DNA of 64,000 nucleotides, from NCBI GenBank assembly GCA_963971425.1, contig OZ020514.1, forward strand, positions 12,839,218 to 12,903,217. The letters are read 5' to 3'. The translations under genes were made by a program, and so were the position numbers. The notes beneath the pieces are model-generated. The model did not search any database. It saw only the letters and a list, made by a program, of their open reading frames with translations, and was not told the origin of the DNA. This document shows, piece after piece, positions 46,601 through 57,965 of the stretch; the first letter of the stretch is position 1; each line of letters starts with the position of its first letter. The stretch comes from Bryoerythrophyllum caledonicum (taxonomy: Eukaryota; Streptophyta; Bryopsida; Pottiales; Pottiaceae).

Positions 46601-48032
46601 CGGAGATTGTCCACATCAACAAGGCGCCTAGGTTGAAACGTTGAGACTCTTCTGGAGAGGAGAAGTCTAGCGCTGGGATGCCTCTCCATAACTCAAGGAG
46701 CTCCTTCAACAAAGGACGCAGGAAAACATCAATGTTTTTGACTGCTGGTGACTGCTTGCCTGAGATCAAGATGCACAATGAAATGAAAAACTTCTTTGTG
46801 ACAAACCAAGGCTCCAAATTGTATATCAAGATCAACACAGGCCATGTCGACCAATTTGTATTGTTGAGCTTGAAAGGGTTAACTCCGTCCAATGCCAAAG
46901 CTAACCTCAAGTTCCTGTTGTCCGTGCCAAAGTTGTTGAATGCGACGTCTGTGTCGATGTGCTTCCACGCAGGGCTGTCGACGACTGATCGCATTATGTT
47001 GTCGTCGCTCATATGTTTTGTGTGACCCGTCAACATGCGAGCAATCTCTTGAAATCGCCACATCCATTTCAGCCTAGGTATCAAAGGGAAGTATCGAATC
47101 ACCTTTGTTGGGATATTGTTCGTGCCTTCCATCCAACGTGACTTGAAACAATGAGGGCATGTATTCAGCTCTGCATGTTGATCTTCATAAAGCACACATC
47201 CATCAGGACATGCATGTATGTTGTTGTAGTTCAAGCCCAACTTCCAGATGGTCTTGCGGGCTGCATAATGAGTACCTGACAACTTGTTGCCCTTCGGTAG
47301 CAAGTCCTGTGACAAAAATTGCAACAATTCGTCTGTAAACTTGTTACTGACACGGAACACCACGCACATGTTCATGATGATGATTGTTGCAGAGACAACA
47401 CTTGTCTTGGAGCCGGGATACAACGGCGTAGTTGCTTGCGTAAACATCTCTTCCATTCCATCCATTGTGTCACTGTCGCGGTCCTCGTTTTCTGGTACAT
47501 CAGGTTCGTCAATAGACGCCCTGTGCAATGCATCTCCGCGGTCAAAGGCCTCCATCACCTGCCTCTGCACGTCGTGATGCTCGTCGAGTGAGGTGCCAAG
47601 ACCATCAACCACATCTTTGCCGTCATCGTCATCAACAACATTGCCGACAACGTCATCCACAAAAATGTCATTGCCAACAACGTCATTATTGACAAGGACA
47701 GGATCCACATCAATGATGTCATTGTCAAATGCAATGTACTCAACCCAGACACCATGGGGTGGATATCCGTCGATTGGATCGCCACCAATCATGGACTTGG
47801 TCAGAAAGGGGTCCCTACCCACCGACATATGGTGAGTTCTGATGACATGTATCCGTTTGCGACGACCCCCATGACAGTCCTTGCACGGGCATGGGTATGC
47901 AAGTATATTTTGCTCTGTTGCCACTCGCAGCTCCGTTTGTAGGATTAGGTCACCAAGTGGGATATGACGCAATGTACGGCCGTCGCTACTGATTCTGACG
48001 GTCGCAACGCGACTATGCAAATTCTCATTCAT
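43609..48032 (-). pseudogene. TNP2 transposase of the outer CACTA, decayed
   Basis: TNP2 (TNPD-type) catalyses CACTA excision and insertion. Exon 1 (46219-48032, from ATG) has a transposase-associated Cys motif (YPCPCKDCHGG, residues about 40-60), an acidic region, then the catalytic-core block: FNNFGTDNRNLRLALALDG, NTNWSTWPVLILIYNLEPW and MWTISDFPAYGLISGLCCKG. A GTAACT donor and CAG acceptor remove 45982-46218. Exon 2 (45634-45981) gives HLKVRHVLDVMHCEKNLCEN. Exon 3 (from 45315, ILPVADRNLL) is the DUF4218-like part with FPPTFLNVMTHLPVHLVEQL and WMYPIERYMKTLKDYVR. Exon 4 (about 44520-43609) is DUF4216-like (DKYGFTVANFNHMDG, CQQVFFSDDP). In-frame stops after FCTEYMK near 44929 and at 44293-44295 break it, so it is inactive. 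Confidence 0.85.
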
Positions 48033-49300
48033 TCCACCGAGTTTGTTGCCAGGTCAGTATTGTCAACTGCATTGCAGACAAACACATCTCAATTATAAGT
48101 ATGGCATCGCATGTCTGAAATACATGACACACCAACGAAAGTCATACTTAGGATGGCATGTGGGAACGCATAAGTACCGAACTACAATTCACCCATGTTT
48201 TTGATAACGTCGTTGCAAACGTTATACATAACGGAATACATGATGCGTGATGTTCTCTCTAACACAGTGACATTTATATGGCCACAAATACATGCATCAT
48301 TGACAGAAATTGAGTCATTTAATTGCATACAAAAGTGGAAGTGGAACAACGTCCCCAGTTTCTATGTCCCATGACTATTCAGTACTATGGGATCAAAGTC
48401 CACTACACGAGTACAAAAATGTAGTTACAATGTATAATTTCAGTGGACTTTTGTTTTCAATGATATGCAAATAAATGAATTGAGTTCATTTGGGTCATAG
48501 AAATAATAATTATCGTGGTAGGAATGTACATTTTTGATGTTGTCTAATATTCAACAATAAATTGTACTTTAAATGAAAATGGAAAGTATTTTTATATGCT
48601 TTGATACACTTGTCACAGGTTGAAGACTTTCAAATATAAACTTTGTTTTACAAGTAAAAGGTTGAATTATTCTTCAAAAATGACTTACGTGAAAGAACAT
48701 ATATAGCCAAAAAATATTCTTTTGTAAAAGTATATAGAATGAAGAATGCTATTGAGAGAAGAAACAAAATGTTAGAACCATTTTACAATCAAATAAAAAT
48801 AGAAATATCATTTTTTCGGCTTATTTAACTTGAAAATATGATTGATAGCTTCAATATCTAAGTGGGCTACTGAGATTATGAACAAAAATGGGTTGGGAAG
48901 CTCAAAATAGAGCCAATTTCAAAAAAATAAAATAAAACTGGAAACGAGTATATTTTTGTGCTCCAAATTGTGCCAAACTTGTACCCGGTCTACCATATTT
49001 CTTCCCTATGACTATCTTTGCACCAAGCAACCGATACAAGGAGTACGCTAGCTCAAGAGTACTATTGGCATCCAGAGTCATAGTGTGCTCAGAAGAAATT
49101 TGGTAGCAAAAGTTTGAGCTTGCACCTGGCAATCACTCAGACTCCGATGTCAGGTAATACGTCCGCCGTTCAATATTGGACTCAAGTTTCACATCCAACG
49201 GGCACCACGTCCAGACAAGAGTCACCTGCGCAAAAATACGAATGCGAAGTCACTGTTGTGAAAAAGTAATGTGAATCAAATTTCTACTTTGTAGTAGTAA
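48033..49300. other. Upstream of TNP2, no gene
   Basis: AT-rich. ACGTT/AACGT pairs near 48210-48250 and 48350 could be element regulatory motifs. The TNP2 promoter would lie here, but no convincing TATA box was picked out. Confidence 0.4.
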
Positions 49301-49304
49301 AATT

Positions 49305-49485
49305 TATACTAGAAGAAACCTTTGTTTTTTATATCAGATTTGTTGTGACGTTCACATGTTTTTATGTTTATAATAACATCAAATGTTACATCTTGATGTT
49401 ACATTTTATGTTGTGGTTAACAAAAAAACATCAGAATGTCACAAAAAATCCGTCATGAAAAACGTGGCTTTCTTTGTAACAACAC
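49305..49485. mobile_element. Possible short CACTA-derived element
   Basis: The left side reads ACTAGAAGAAACCTTTG followed by GTTGTGACG. The right side, on the other strand, reads GTTACAAAGAAAGCC followed by CACGTTTTTCATGACG. The ends are similar to each other and to CACTA termini but degraded, and no target duplication was found. The inside holds repeated ACATC/GATGT pairs. Confidence 0.3.
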
Positions 49486-50159
49486 TTTTTTGGTGTGAGA
49501 CACGAGGTCAAAAATACAAACACATTTGTATATAAACAAGTTCTACGCATATATAGGATCCTAGCTCTCATCATTGCAATACAAACAAGATGCCGCAATT
49601 ATGAGATTTTAGGCCCATGCTATTCCTTATTGAAAATGCCGACTTTTAATCTACGTAGTAGCTAAACTGCCATACTCCTAAGCGACCCTGAAAGTGTGGC
49701 ACGTTTCTCAAACAACATGGGGTACGTAGTCCTCGTCATTATGCAGACTGTGGAGTTGTCTGCAACAACGTTCACTGAATTGTCCCTCTAAACTGTGCGC
49801 CATCTCCATCGACATCTAGGCTAACATTCTATGTGACATTGCATGCATATAACTCCCACGTGGCATAGAAACCGACGAAGAATCACCTGTCTTTCCGTCG
49901 ACACCTGCACATCCAGCTTGGAAGGACTCGATATTTCATCCACCGGCACTTACAACGTAAACGTTGTGTTCGCACCGCAAAATCCAATCCTAAAGTACGC
50001 TTCACCTTCAGAGGACAAACACAGGGATGTTTGATGCTACCCCACCTCTGAATGCAACAATCTTTGCATGGGCAAGAACAGGAGTTCTCTCTTTTGAAAC
50101 ACGGGGGTCGCATCTGTTAGTCATACATGAGATGCATGTGTTTAGTCCTAGCGCACAAG

Positions 50160-50390
50160 ATTCAGTTCACAAAATTCAGTCCACATACACTAAGTGTACA
50201 ATATGCAGTTCACATAAACTAAATTCACAACATGCACTCCGTTCAGACTAAGTTCACAGTGCACAAAACGTTAATTCACATCCATAGACTAATTAAGTTC
50301 AACAAATGCATTTCACATAGACTAAATTCTGTTTCTGAAGTCCTCATAGACTAAGTTCACATAGACTAAATTCAAATATGGATATCACAG
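50160..50390. repeat. Degenerate CACATAGACTAAGTTCA array
   Basis: Variants of (A)CACATAGACTAAGTTCA and of TTCACAA-ATGCA recur at irregular 20-40 base spacing. Confidence 0.6.
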
Positions 50391-50688
50391 TGAGAAATCC
50401 GTTAATCCATCATAACTTTGGGTACAATCATTCATTTGACAAATCAATGCAGATGTTGAAGTGACATATCTTGGATATGGTCATCACCTTTGTCATACAA
50501 CATCATAGCACCTTGTCCTCATAAATGACAGCACATCACAATAAATTCGAATTACAGATACCTCACATACACAAAACAAGTAGAAAAACAAAATGAAGAA
50601 CACATGCATCAACAATCAATTCAAGACACATTTAATTCATAACATGGAATTATATATATCCTTTCAGGATATGGTATGTCGTGGACCA

Positions 50689-50788
50689 TTTTCTATGATC
50701 TATATCCCATTTTTGGTTTTTGGAAGTCCCATTTTTCATTTTCTATGATCTATATCCCATTTTTGGTTCTTGGAAGTCCCATTTTTCA
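50689..50788. repeat. Two-copy 50-bp tandem repeat
   Basis: TTCTATGATCTATATCCCAT starts at 50691 and again at 50741. The whole 50-bp unit is conserved with one change. Confidence 0.9.
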
Positions 50789-51189
50789 GCCATGAATCAT
50801 GGGTTATCAAATTCATATAAATGGAACATTAGTATATAACATAATTATGTTAGTACCACAAAAAAAACATGCCAGAACATTTTTGCAAACCACGACACTA
50901 GACCAGCATCACAGTTATCTAATTTGTTCCCAATAGCATGTCACGAACGTCAAACGTGACATCGTCCGTAACATACATGCGTTAGCTACAACGCTATAAT
51001 GTTTCCACAGATGTCCCGTATGACGTCCTGGACAGCATGCATGATGGAATTATGCGTCTGAATATTCCACGAGTCTGCTAGAGTCCATAGGTGGAACATG
51101 AAGTGCTATACAGTGACTTGTGAAGCCTACCCCACCTCATGTTATGAGAGTGGTTCTCTGAAACCCTAGGTGACTATGATTCATTAAAG

Positions 51190-51500
51190 AGGGAAATGGA
51201 AGTAAATGCACGATTCCAGAACCACGGTAGGGTTTTAGTTGTGAGTGAGAGTGTACCACAAGCTCAACCGCACGACCTTGGAGTCACAGACGCAGCAGTA
51301 AAGATTTTCAACAATTTTGTGAAGCAAGTGGCTGCGAGTGCGCGTATGGCAAGGATGAAGCATATGTCGGAGAGCACGGCGCAAAAGGTGGTACGGTAGA
51401 GCAGTCGCGTTCAGAAATCAGGTGCTGCAAGTTTGCCTCCTCCCAAAGCGGCGGCAGTAGCAGCTCCCGAAATCCAACCTCCCGCGAAGGTCTAATCTTC
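51190..51500 (+). pseudogene. Unrecognised exon-like segment in a GC-rich island
   Basis: 67 codons (51196-51399: EVNARFQNHGRVLVVSES, later AAVKIFNNFVKQVAASARMA), a TAG, then an Ala/Pro-rich continuation in the same frame (PPPKAAAVAAPEIQPPAK) ending near a GTCTAA that could be a donor. GC content rises here against the AT-rich flanks, much like the captured block at 28.7 kb, so it may be another captured gene 5' exon. No family is recognised. Confidence 0.3.
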
Positions 51501-52064
51501 TCTTTGAGCTCTAATCTCTCTTTCGTTTCTGAATTGTTCCATTCTAGTCCATGCAATAGCACAATTGCCGCAGCAAATTCTCTCCGCAAGGCTCGAAATT
51601 TGGTGGCCAGGGCTCGCTGGGGCTCGCATCGCATGGCCATAGGTCACGACACGGTCATAGGATACACGCAACCCCACACGATGCGCTGTCTTTATTGCTT
51701 CGTGCAACACTCGGCCGCGTTCTCGTTTTTCGTGACACGTCTCTACTGCGCATCTCTCAGGCTGTGAATTTCGTGAATTGTGTGTGTTTTGCGACGTTTA
51801 GAAGGTGCCGTACCTTCGAAACCTCATCCGTAGTGCGGTGGTTTCTGAGCTTTTGAACCCGGTGCTCATGCTTCCGGAGATGCTTGATGTTTGTTGAAAC
51901 AGGGTCCCTTTTTTTGGCGGCGCATGACTGTGACGAGATTGCATGCGACCCTCGCCTGCATGCGACAAGTGTAGGATGCTTGTTTCTGCTGCTTGGTTGC
52001 TTGTGTATCGTGGCTGCTTGTGTTGGAGGGTTTTGAGAGTGCGGCAGTTCTATGATCGGTGGTT

Positions 52065-52182
52065 CGGCTCGTGATGTTGCTTCTGACTTTCGGCTCGTGA
52101 TGTCGCTTCTGACTTTCGGCTCGTGATGTCGCTTCTGACTTTCGGCTCGTAATGTCGCTTCTGACCTTCGGCTCGTGATCGG
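52065..52182. repeat. 26-bp minisatellite
   Basis: CGGCTCGTGATGTCGCTTCT starts at 52065, 52091, 52117, 52143 and 52169, exactly 26 bases apart, with a few substitutions. Confidence 0.95.
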
Positions 52183-52519
52183 GGTTCTGCTTGTAAGTTG
52201 CTGCTTTAGGGAGGGTGTGTAGTCGGGCCCAGATCAAGCCTCTGATCAGTTTGTGTTTGTTGTGGTTGATCGGTGCAGGAGAGAGGTGAAGAATTTGCGA
52301 GCTGGCCTTCTGTACGCGCGAGGATGACGAGGAACACCAGTGTAGAAATCTGTTCCCACAAGGTTCCAGAAGTTAACCTAAAAATCCGGCACAAAAAAAA
52401 TAAAATTAGTGTTAGAATGTTAGAATCATAAGTTTGAACTATAGAATAGATAAATAAGAAATAAGACAACCTAGGGGTACCAAAGATCCTTAAAACCGTT
52501 TAGGAATTACCATAAATCC

Positions 52520-52640
52520 AAGGGATTTGGAACCGGAGAGACCGCTCACGTCCGGAACTTGCCGGAAGCATCCGGAACCGGAAGTAAACCGGAGCCGGAA
52601 GAAACCCGGATCCGGAATTGGTCCGGAGCCGGAACCGCTA
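52520..52640. repeat. CCGGA-rich leader
   Basis: CCGGAA, CCGGAG and CCGGAT occur more than ten times in 120 bases just upstream of a TATTTAAG box (about 52676) and the gag-like ORF. TCCGGA motifs stay frequent through the ORF and to 56100, setting this island apart from the surrounding CACTA. Confidence 0.7.
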
Positions 52641-52855
52641 TTATGACCGTAATGGCCGTCCGTACACCGCAGAAGGTATTTAAGCAAGAAGTTAGGTTTA
52701 ACTTCTCACACTTCTTGGCTTACTCTTTTTCCCTCCGCCCGTGCGTCTTATCTTCTTGATTCCCCTAGAACGGAAGTGTTTCCAGTAGAGAGAGTGTGTG
52801 GCGAGGTCAGTGCGTGCAGGTGGTACCGGAGGGACGGTGAGGAATCTCTGCAGAA

Positions 52856-54844
52856 ATGGCGGAAGGAGAACCTTCCCGGACTACTCGTGGTACGACGACG
52901 CAACCGGCGGTTCAACGGGTAGTCCCGATCATACCGACAGACCCGGAGGAGAAGGCCGTCCTCGAACACTACCTCACCAACATGGGCTGCCGAGGGCTTC
53001 TCGACGTGGCGTGGGGTGCGAAGGACTCGAAACTGGTGGTGGAGCTGCTCGGGACGCCGGACAACCAGTACGATGGCACAATCCGAGCTCATCCCAAAAC
53101 TTGGGGTATTCCGGAGTGGCAGCGTACCTACTCCTTCAGCAGCAGAACCGTTAAGACAGCGGAGCGGTGCAAAGACGTACTTGGGGACGAATTCACAAGG
53201 CAAGCCGACCCCAAAGAAGGCTATAGCGCCGACGACCTCCGGCATCAAGACGCGCAAATTGTGGTAAGGTTCTTGAACCCGATCTTTCACCCGGAGAAAC
53301 CTAAACGGGTGGTGTCTAAATGGGCCACCACCATATTAGGTTCGATGAGAGAGAAATTTAGTGTAGATTGGGCCTCGCTTATGAGCAAGATGATCAACCG
53401 GATGGTTAAGGGACTCCAGAAGTCGAAGAGGGCCGGCACCCCTCTTCCTCCGTACCTCACTCACCTCTACGCACAACACGATGAGCTTACCCCGGACGAG
53501 CAAGACGCATACGAGCTGCTGCTAGAGATCCAGAACTATGGAGGTCCGGAACCAGGAGACGATAACGAGGTTCCGGAGGACGCGGAGACTTCCTTGCCCG
53601 AGACAGTTCCCCAAAACCGGAAGCGGAGCAGATCTGTACCGCGGGAATCGACACCGGGACCATCTACATCGATTCAGCCAACGGGTGAGCAACCTCCGCA
53701 AGGCCCCAGGTCGGTTCCACGTGAAGGTCGCATTCCTCCGGCGGAGCCCCCGCACCTTGTTGGACTCGACGGGCCCGACCTACTGGAGCTCATCCAGCAT
53801 GCAGGATGGCGTGCAGCGATCGTGTGCCAATCCGAAGCACGATTACGAGAGGTCTTGGATGGCATCCGGAGGGAGCTGGAGGTAGAGAGGGTCGTGGAGA
53901 TACCGACAGCGATCCAAGAACTACAGAAGAACACACTCCGACTCCAAGCCTTAGAGATCCAACAGGCTGCCATCATCCGGAGTCGAGACAAGTTTGCTGC
54001 GACGTGCGACGAAACGTTTACGGCGTTGACAGAGTCCCGAAAGAAGCTGAAGGAAGCGGAAGATCGAGTAGACGCTTCTGCATAGGCCTTGACGGAGGTA
54101 CGTGCAGCTTTAGCCTTTCCGGTTGACACGGTCAACCGGAGCCTTCTCTTCACAGATCAGCTAGAGAAGGAAGGCAGACTGAACCGGATCCAGATCATAC
54201 GGTTCTTGCACGACCACGGCAAGAAGATGGAGAAGACATGGACTCGGATGCAGGAACTGGTGGCCAACCTGCCTTCTCAGGGACCGGAGAACCGGAGCAC
54301 TCAAGCACCGGAGGACATTGCAGTTCGGGTCCGTATCCGGACGTCTCCGGACGAACCCGGATCATCAAGCGTACACCCGGAGGTTTCCGGGAAGCAGATG
54401 GATATTCCAACTCCGGCGGAGCCTGCTGGACCCATGACCAGCAGTCCTTCTGACAACCCAAGCCCCGGTGCTCGAAAGCACTGGACGGAGTTACTACCGG
54501 AGGTAAGTCAGGGCGAAACCCCTTCTCCCATCTGGCCTGCACCTACTCCTCCCTCATCAGGTCGCCGGAAGTCCACTCCACCACTCGCTAGGCGTTTGGC
54601 GACAAATCCTCCTAATCCCGGAGCCGAATTCCAAGGCTTTGCTGAAGCTCCGGAGACCATTGTGGTGGATTCCACCTTCGAACCCCCTCCACCAACAGCA
54701 TCACAGCCTCCAACTTCCGGAGCCGGATCACAAGACCTTCCGGCATCTTCTACTCCCCAGTGGAGGAGGGCCGGCAAGACGAAGGCAGAGGCATCTACGA
54801 GACGTACAAGTCCAAGATTCAAGAACGTTGGATCACCCCCTTAG
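52856..54844 (+). pseudogene. Gag-like / plant transposon protein ORF with one stop
   Basis: Two frames, 52856-54085 (409 codons) and the part to 54844, are in the same phase and separated only by a TAG (54083-54085, likely CAG). Together they span about 662 codons. Residues 1-230 form a helical domain (ERCKDVLGDEFTRQ; VSKWATTILGSMREKFSVDW; LTHLYAQHDELTPDEQ) with the layout of putative plant transposon/gag-like proteins. Then come Ser/Pro/Arg-rich linkers, a long coiled-coil region (residues about 320-410, LREVLDGIRRELEVERVVEI) and a Pro/Thr-rich tail. There is no protease, RT or integrase and I found no LTR pair, so it would be non-autonomous. Start chosen at the first ATG after the TATA-like box. 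Confidence 0.5.
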
Positions 54845-56130
54845 GTAGGTTAGATTTAGGAGTAGTAGTAGCTTAGGGATCGGAATTAGGTAGCAATTAA
54901 CGATGGGGCCCAGAGTTGCACCCGGCTACTCAATCCGGAAACTAAGCCTTCCGGAAACTTAGAATCTTTCCGGAATTTTGCGTACTTTTCGGATGTCCGG
55001 AATCCGGACCCGGGAAAATAGGATCTGAGATTCTCTTTTCCGGATTTTTTGGGATAAGATCCTTAACTTTAGGGATAAGATCCTCCGGATTTCTTGCAGA
55101 TAGGATAAGCCTTAAATTGGGGAACGATTCTTGTATTTAGTAGATGGGTTTTAGAAACTCATCACCTTGTTTATTTTCCTCTACGTTGAATATATTTCAG
55201 AGCTTTTCTAGATTTGCTACCTAGCATTTGTGAAGAGAGTTATTTTACGTGTGAGGTTCAAGGTCCGTTGCTGTGGTACGTTTTGTGCAAGTTTCTTTGA
55301 AGAAAAGGATGTGTTGTTGTGCTAAGGAGTGAACCGACTTGGATATTCAGCAGGGGAGTGTCCGGAATAACTGGAGGAGGTTGCAGAGGTGTTCCTGGTC
55401 ACCTTCAGAGTCCGGAAGAACCAGGAAGGGAAGAGATATATTGCAGAGGTGTTCCTGGTAGTCTCTAGGGCACGGAATAGTCCATGTGAACCCGGATTCC
55501 GGTCCAAAACCGGAGTTTACCCCCACGATAGGAAAAACCTGCTATGTGATTCTAGAAGGAGTTCTCCCAAGTAGAACTATATCCCTATCTTCGTAGGGCT
55601 ACAAAATTACTACCGGAACGTCATTGTAGTCCGGCCGTACCTTTGTGTGACCGCATCCAAAAGGCCTTTCGGATGTCGTGAGAGTTACGTCTAGGACCAA
55701 CACCCTATCACAGGTTAGATTAGAAAAAGAGTGATTTTCCGGTCACTATAAAATCCGGGGCAGTGGGTGTCTAGCCACTTAAAGTTACAAGGCAGTGGGG
55801 AATCCGGCCACTTACACAAAATAGGATCAGTGGTCTTCCGGTCACTCGTTTAAACCTTCCGGAAGCCGCTCTGAGGAGGAACAGAGGTAAATCAAACTAC
55901 CCTCCACGTTTCCAGAAACCCTTTCCGGAAATAACTATGAAACCTTCCAAAAACTAGATCCGGAAAGTTTTGATTGGGTTTTGGAATCCGGAAGGATCCG
56001 GACTACCACTGACTAGATTGACTAACCTAGGTGATGAATAGACTAGTGATTTTGGGGTAATTTGAAAGGATAACTAGATCTCTGTGGGAACGAAACCGGA
56101 GTGGTTTACTTCAGAAGCACTTAGTGACGA
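54845..56130. other. CCGGA-rich 3' region of the gag-like island
   Basis: No coding frame of note. TTGCAGAGGTGTTCCTGGT is repeated exactly 60 bases apart (55381 and 55441). Short CACT/CCGG motif repeats of the type CAGTGG-TCCGGCCACTT run from 55740 to 55860. It probably belongs with the gag-like ORF as an untranslated region. Confidence 0.45.
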
Positions 56131-56779
56131 TTGAGTGCATTCCGGAGGAATACTGACTCTGCAAACTACGACAACCAGCAACAAGAAGAACATCAGCAAC
56201 AAGAAGCGACAACCGTTGCCGCCATTGCTTGTAGAGTGGGAGCATGCAAGCAGCGATGACCAAGAAGAAGCCAGGGCGGAGGAGGAGGTCGAGGTGCTCC
56301 AGGAGCGACGTCGCAAGAATAGCGAAGATCCGTGGGGGGGCAGCACCTCGAAAGCCAAAGCACCGCCATAGAAGAAGCACAAGGGATTGCCTTCTCAACG
56401 GCCACCGAAGCGGAAGAAGGAGGCGGTCCAGTACGTTTGTATCTTCTTCTATGAACCCATGCTTTTCAATTTTTTTGTCTAGACACGTTTTTAGAACGTT
56501 AGCTCCGTCATAGACACGTTTTGTAGGACGTTATTCGGGACATGGACACATTTTTCAGAACGTCCACAAAAACAGCAGGTATGGTCGAAAGTTCGTTCTA
56601 GAAACAGACGATATGCTCAATACATGCGAAAAACTTCGGCAGGATTTTGTTATGCAGACCGATGTAGTTGCTACTAAGGAGCCATGCTGTTGTCCCATGC
56701 CCTTGCTCGGTACAGTTCACAGGAAAGTAAGTTTCATAAATCATGAGAAGTGTTTTTTTCTTTCTGGTCTTGTCATATC

Positions 56780-57060
56780 TCACGTTCTTTAGAACTTCAT
56801 TCGCGACATGGACACGTTGTTTTGAACGTCCACGACAACAGCAGGTATGGTCAAAAGAAAGCAAGGTGTGCTAAATAGGAACATACTCACTGACATTTAA
56901 GAAAACAGAGTTGCAAATGAAACAAATCCAATAATCGACGTCCTACTTTTTGGATGAAATTGAGCATGGATAAGTAGTGATTACGTGATTTGCTTTGTCT
57001 TCACAAATTAAAATTTAAGTGTGCATTTCAAGAGTTAAGGCCACTGTTGTATCGAGATTA
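56780..57060. repeat. Duplicated intron segment, copy 1
   Basis: This 250-bp segment (GACATGGACACG, CAGCAGGTATGGTC, AGCAAGGTGTGCT, CCAATAATCGACGTCCTACT) recurs at about 57640-57965 in the next intron of the TNPA-like gene, with a few changes and one extra 75-bp stretch in the second copy. Confidence 0.85.
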
Positions 57061-57639
57061 GACATTCTCTCAATGAATATATAGGAACTTTCAAGTTAAT
57101 AGGTGTATTGAGTCAAAAAATCCACACTAAATTTTACATCTGCTTCTTATGAATATTATTTCATTCAGATGTGCAAACCATCTTAATGTCAATTGATAGC
57201 TCATTTTGCATTGTTTGAATTGTCCTCCTTGGTTTGCATTGTTTGTATTGATTTTGTGGTATGATTTGCATTGTTTGATTTTTGTGGTATGAGTACAACC
57301 GTGGTGGATATGAAATGCCGTCAGATGATGACAGCTCCGAAGAAGAAGAGGGTGCAAAGAGGTTTCAGCAAGTGGGGGACGATGCAATGAAGAAACCAGT
57401 GTCTGTGGATGCCCATGGCTTTTCATACGGGAGAATGAAGAATTGTTTGGAGGATGACGTGAAGTTGTTTGCGAAGGACTTGGATGTGACCGCCAGCTGG
57501 GAAGCGCAGCCGCCGAACGACAAGGCACGATTTTTCGAGCGTCTCTATGCACGTATGGTTTTTTTTTTCTCACCTTCAATTTTTTGTCTAGACACGTTTT
57601 TTAGAACGTCATCCCCATCATAGACACGTTTTGTAGAAC

Positions 57640-57965
57640 GTCATTCGTGACATGGACACATTTTTCAGAACGTCCACGAAAACAACAGGTATGGTCGAAA
57701 AAAAGCAAGGTGTGCTTGCCTGAACATACTCACTGACGTTTAAGAAAACAGAGTTGCAAATGAAACGAATCCAATAATCGACGTCCTACTTTTTGAATGA
57801 AACTGAGCATGGATAAGAAGTGATTACCTGATTTGCTTTGCCTTCACAAATTAAAATTTAAGTGTCATTTCTGATTTCAAAAGTTAAGTTTATGCAGAGT
57901 TCTTGAATGTCTCCCAAGGTGGCCCTTCTTAGTGATGTGCATTTCAAGAGTTAAGGCCATTGTTG
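57640..57965. repeat. Duplicated intron segment, copy 2
   Basis: Second copy of the segment at 56780-57060. Both are preceded by several AGACACGTTTT-TAGAACGTC motifs of the type found as subterminal repeats in CACTA elements. Confidence 0.85.

Larger units (their letters stand above)
49500..51185. other. Non-coding stretch with short tandem arrays
   Basis: No gene. A degenerate CACATAGACTAAGTTCA array covers about 50160-50390. A two-copy 50-bp tandem repeat lies at 50689-50788. CGTCAAACGTGACATCG-type motifs appear near 50950. Confidence 0.5.

Noticed and set aside
46678-47591. Plus-strand ORFs inside the TNP2 exon
   Set aside because: Antisense shadows of a clearly recognisable transposase exon.
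53674-54153. 159-codon minus-strand ORF within the gag-like gene
   Set aside because: Antisense shadow in GC-rich coding sequence. The plus frame is far longer and continues across the TAG.
52345-56110. LTR pair around the gag-like island
   Set aside because: TGTTCCCACAAGG near 52352 and CTGTGGGAACG near 56080 share only a short inverted core. No direct terminal repeat or primer-binding site was found.
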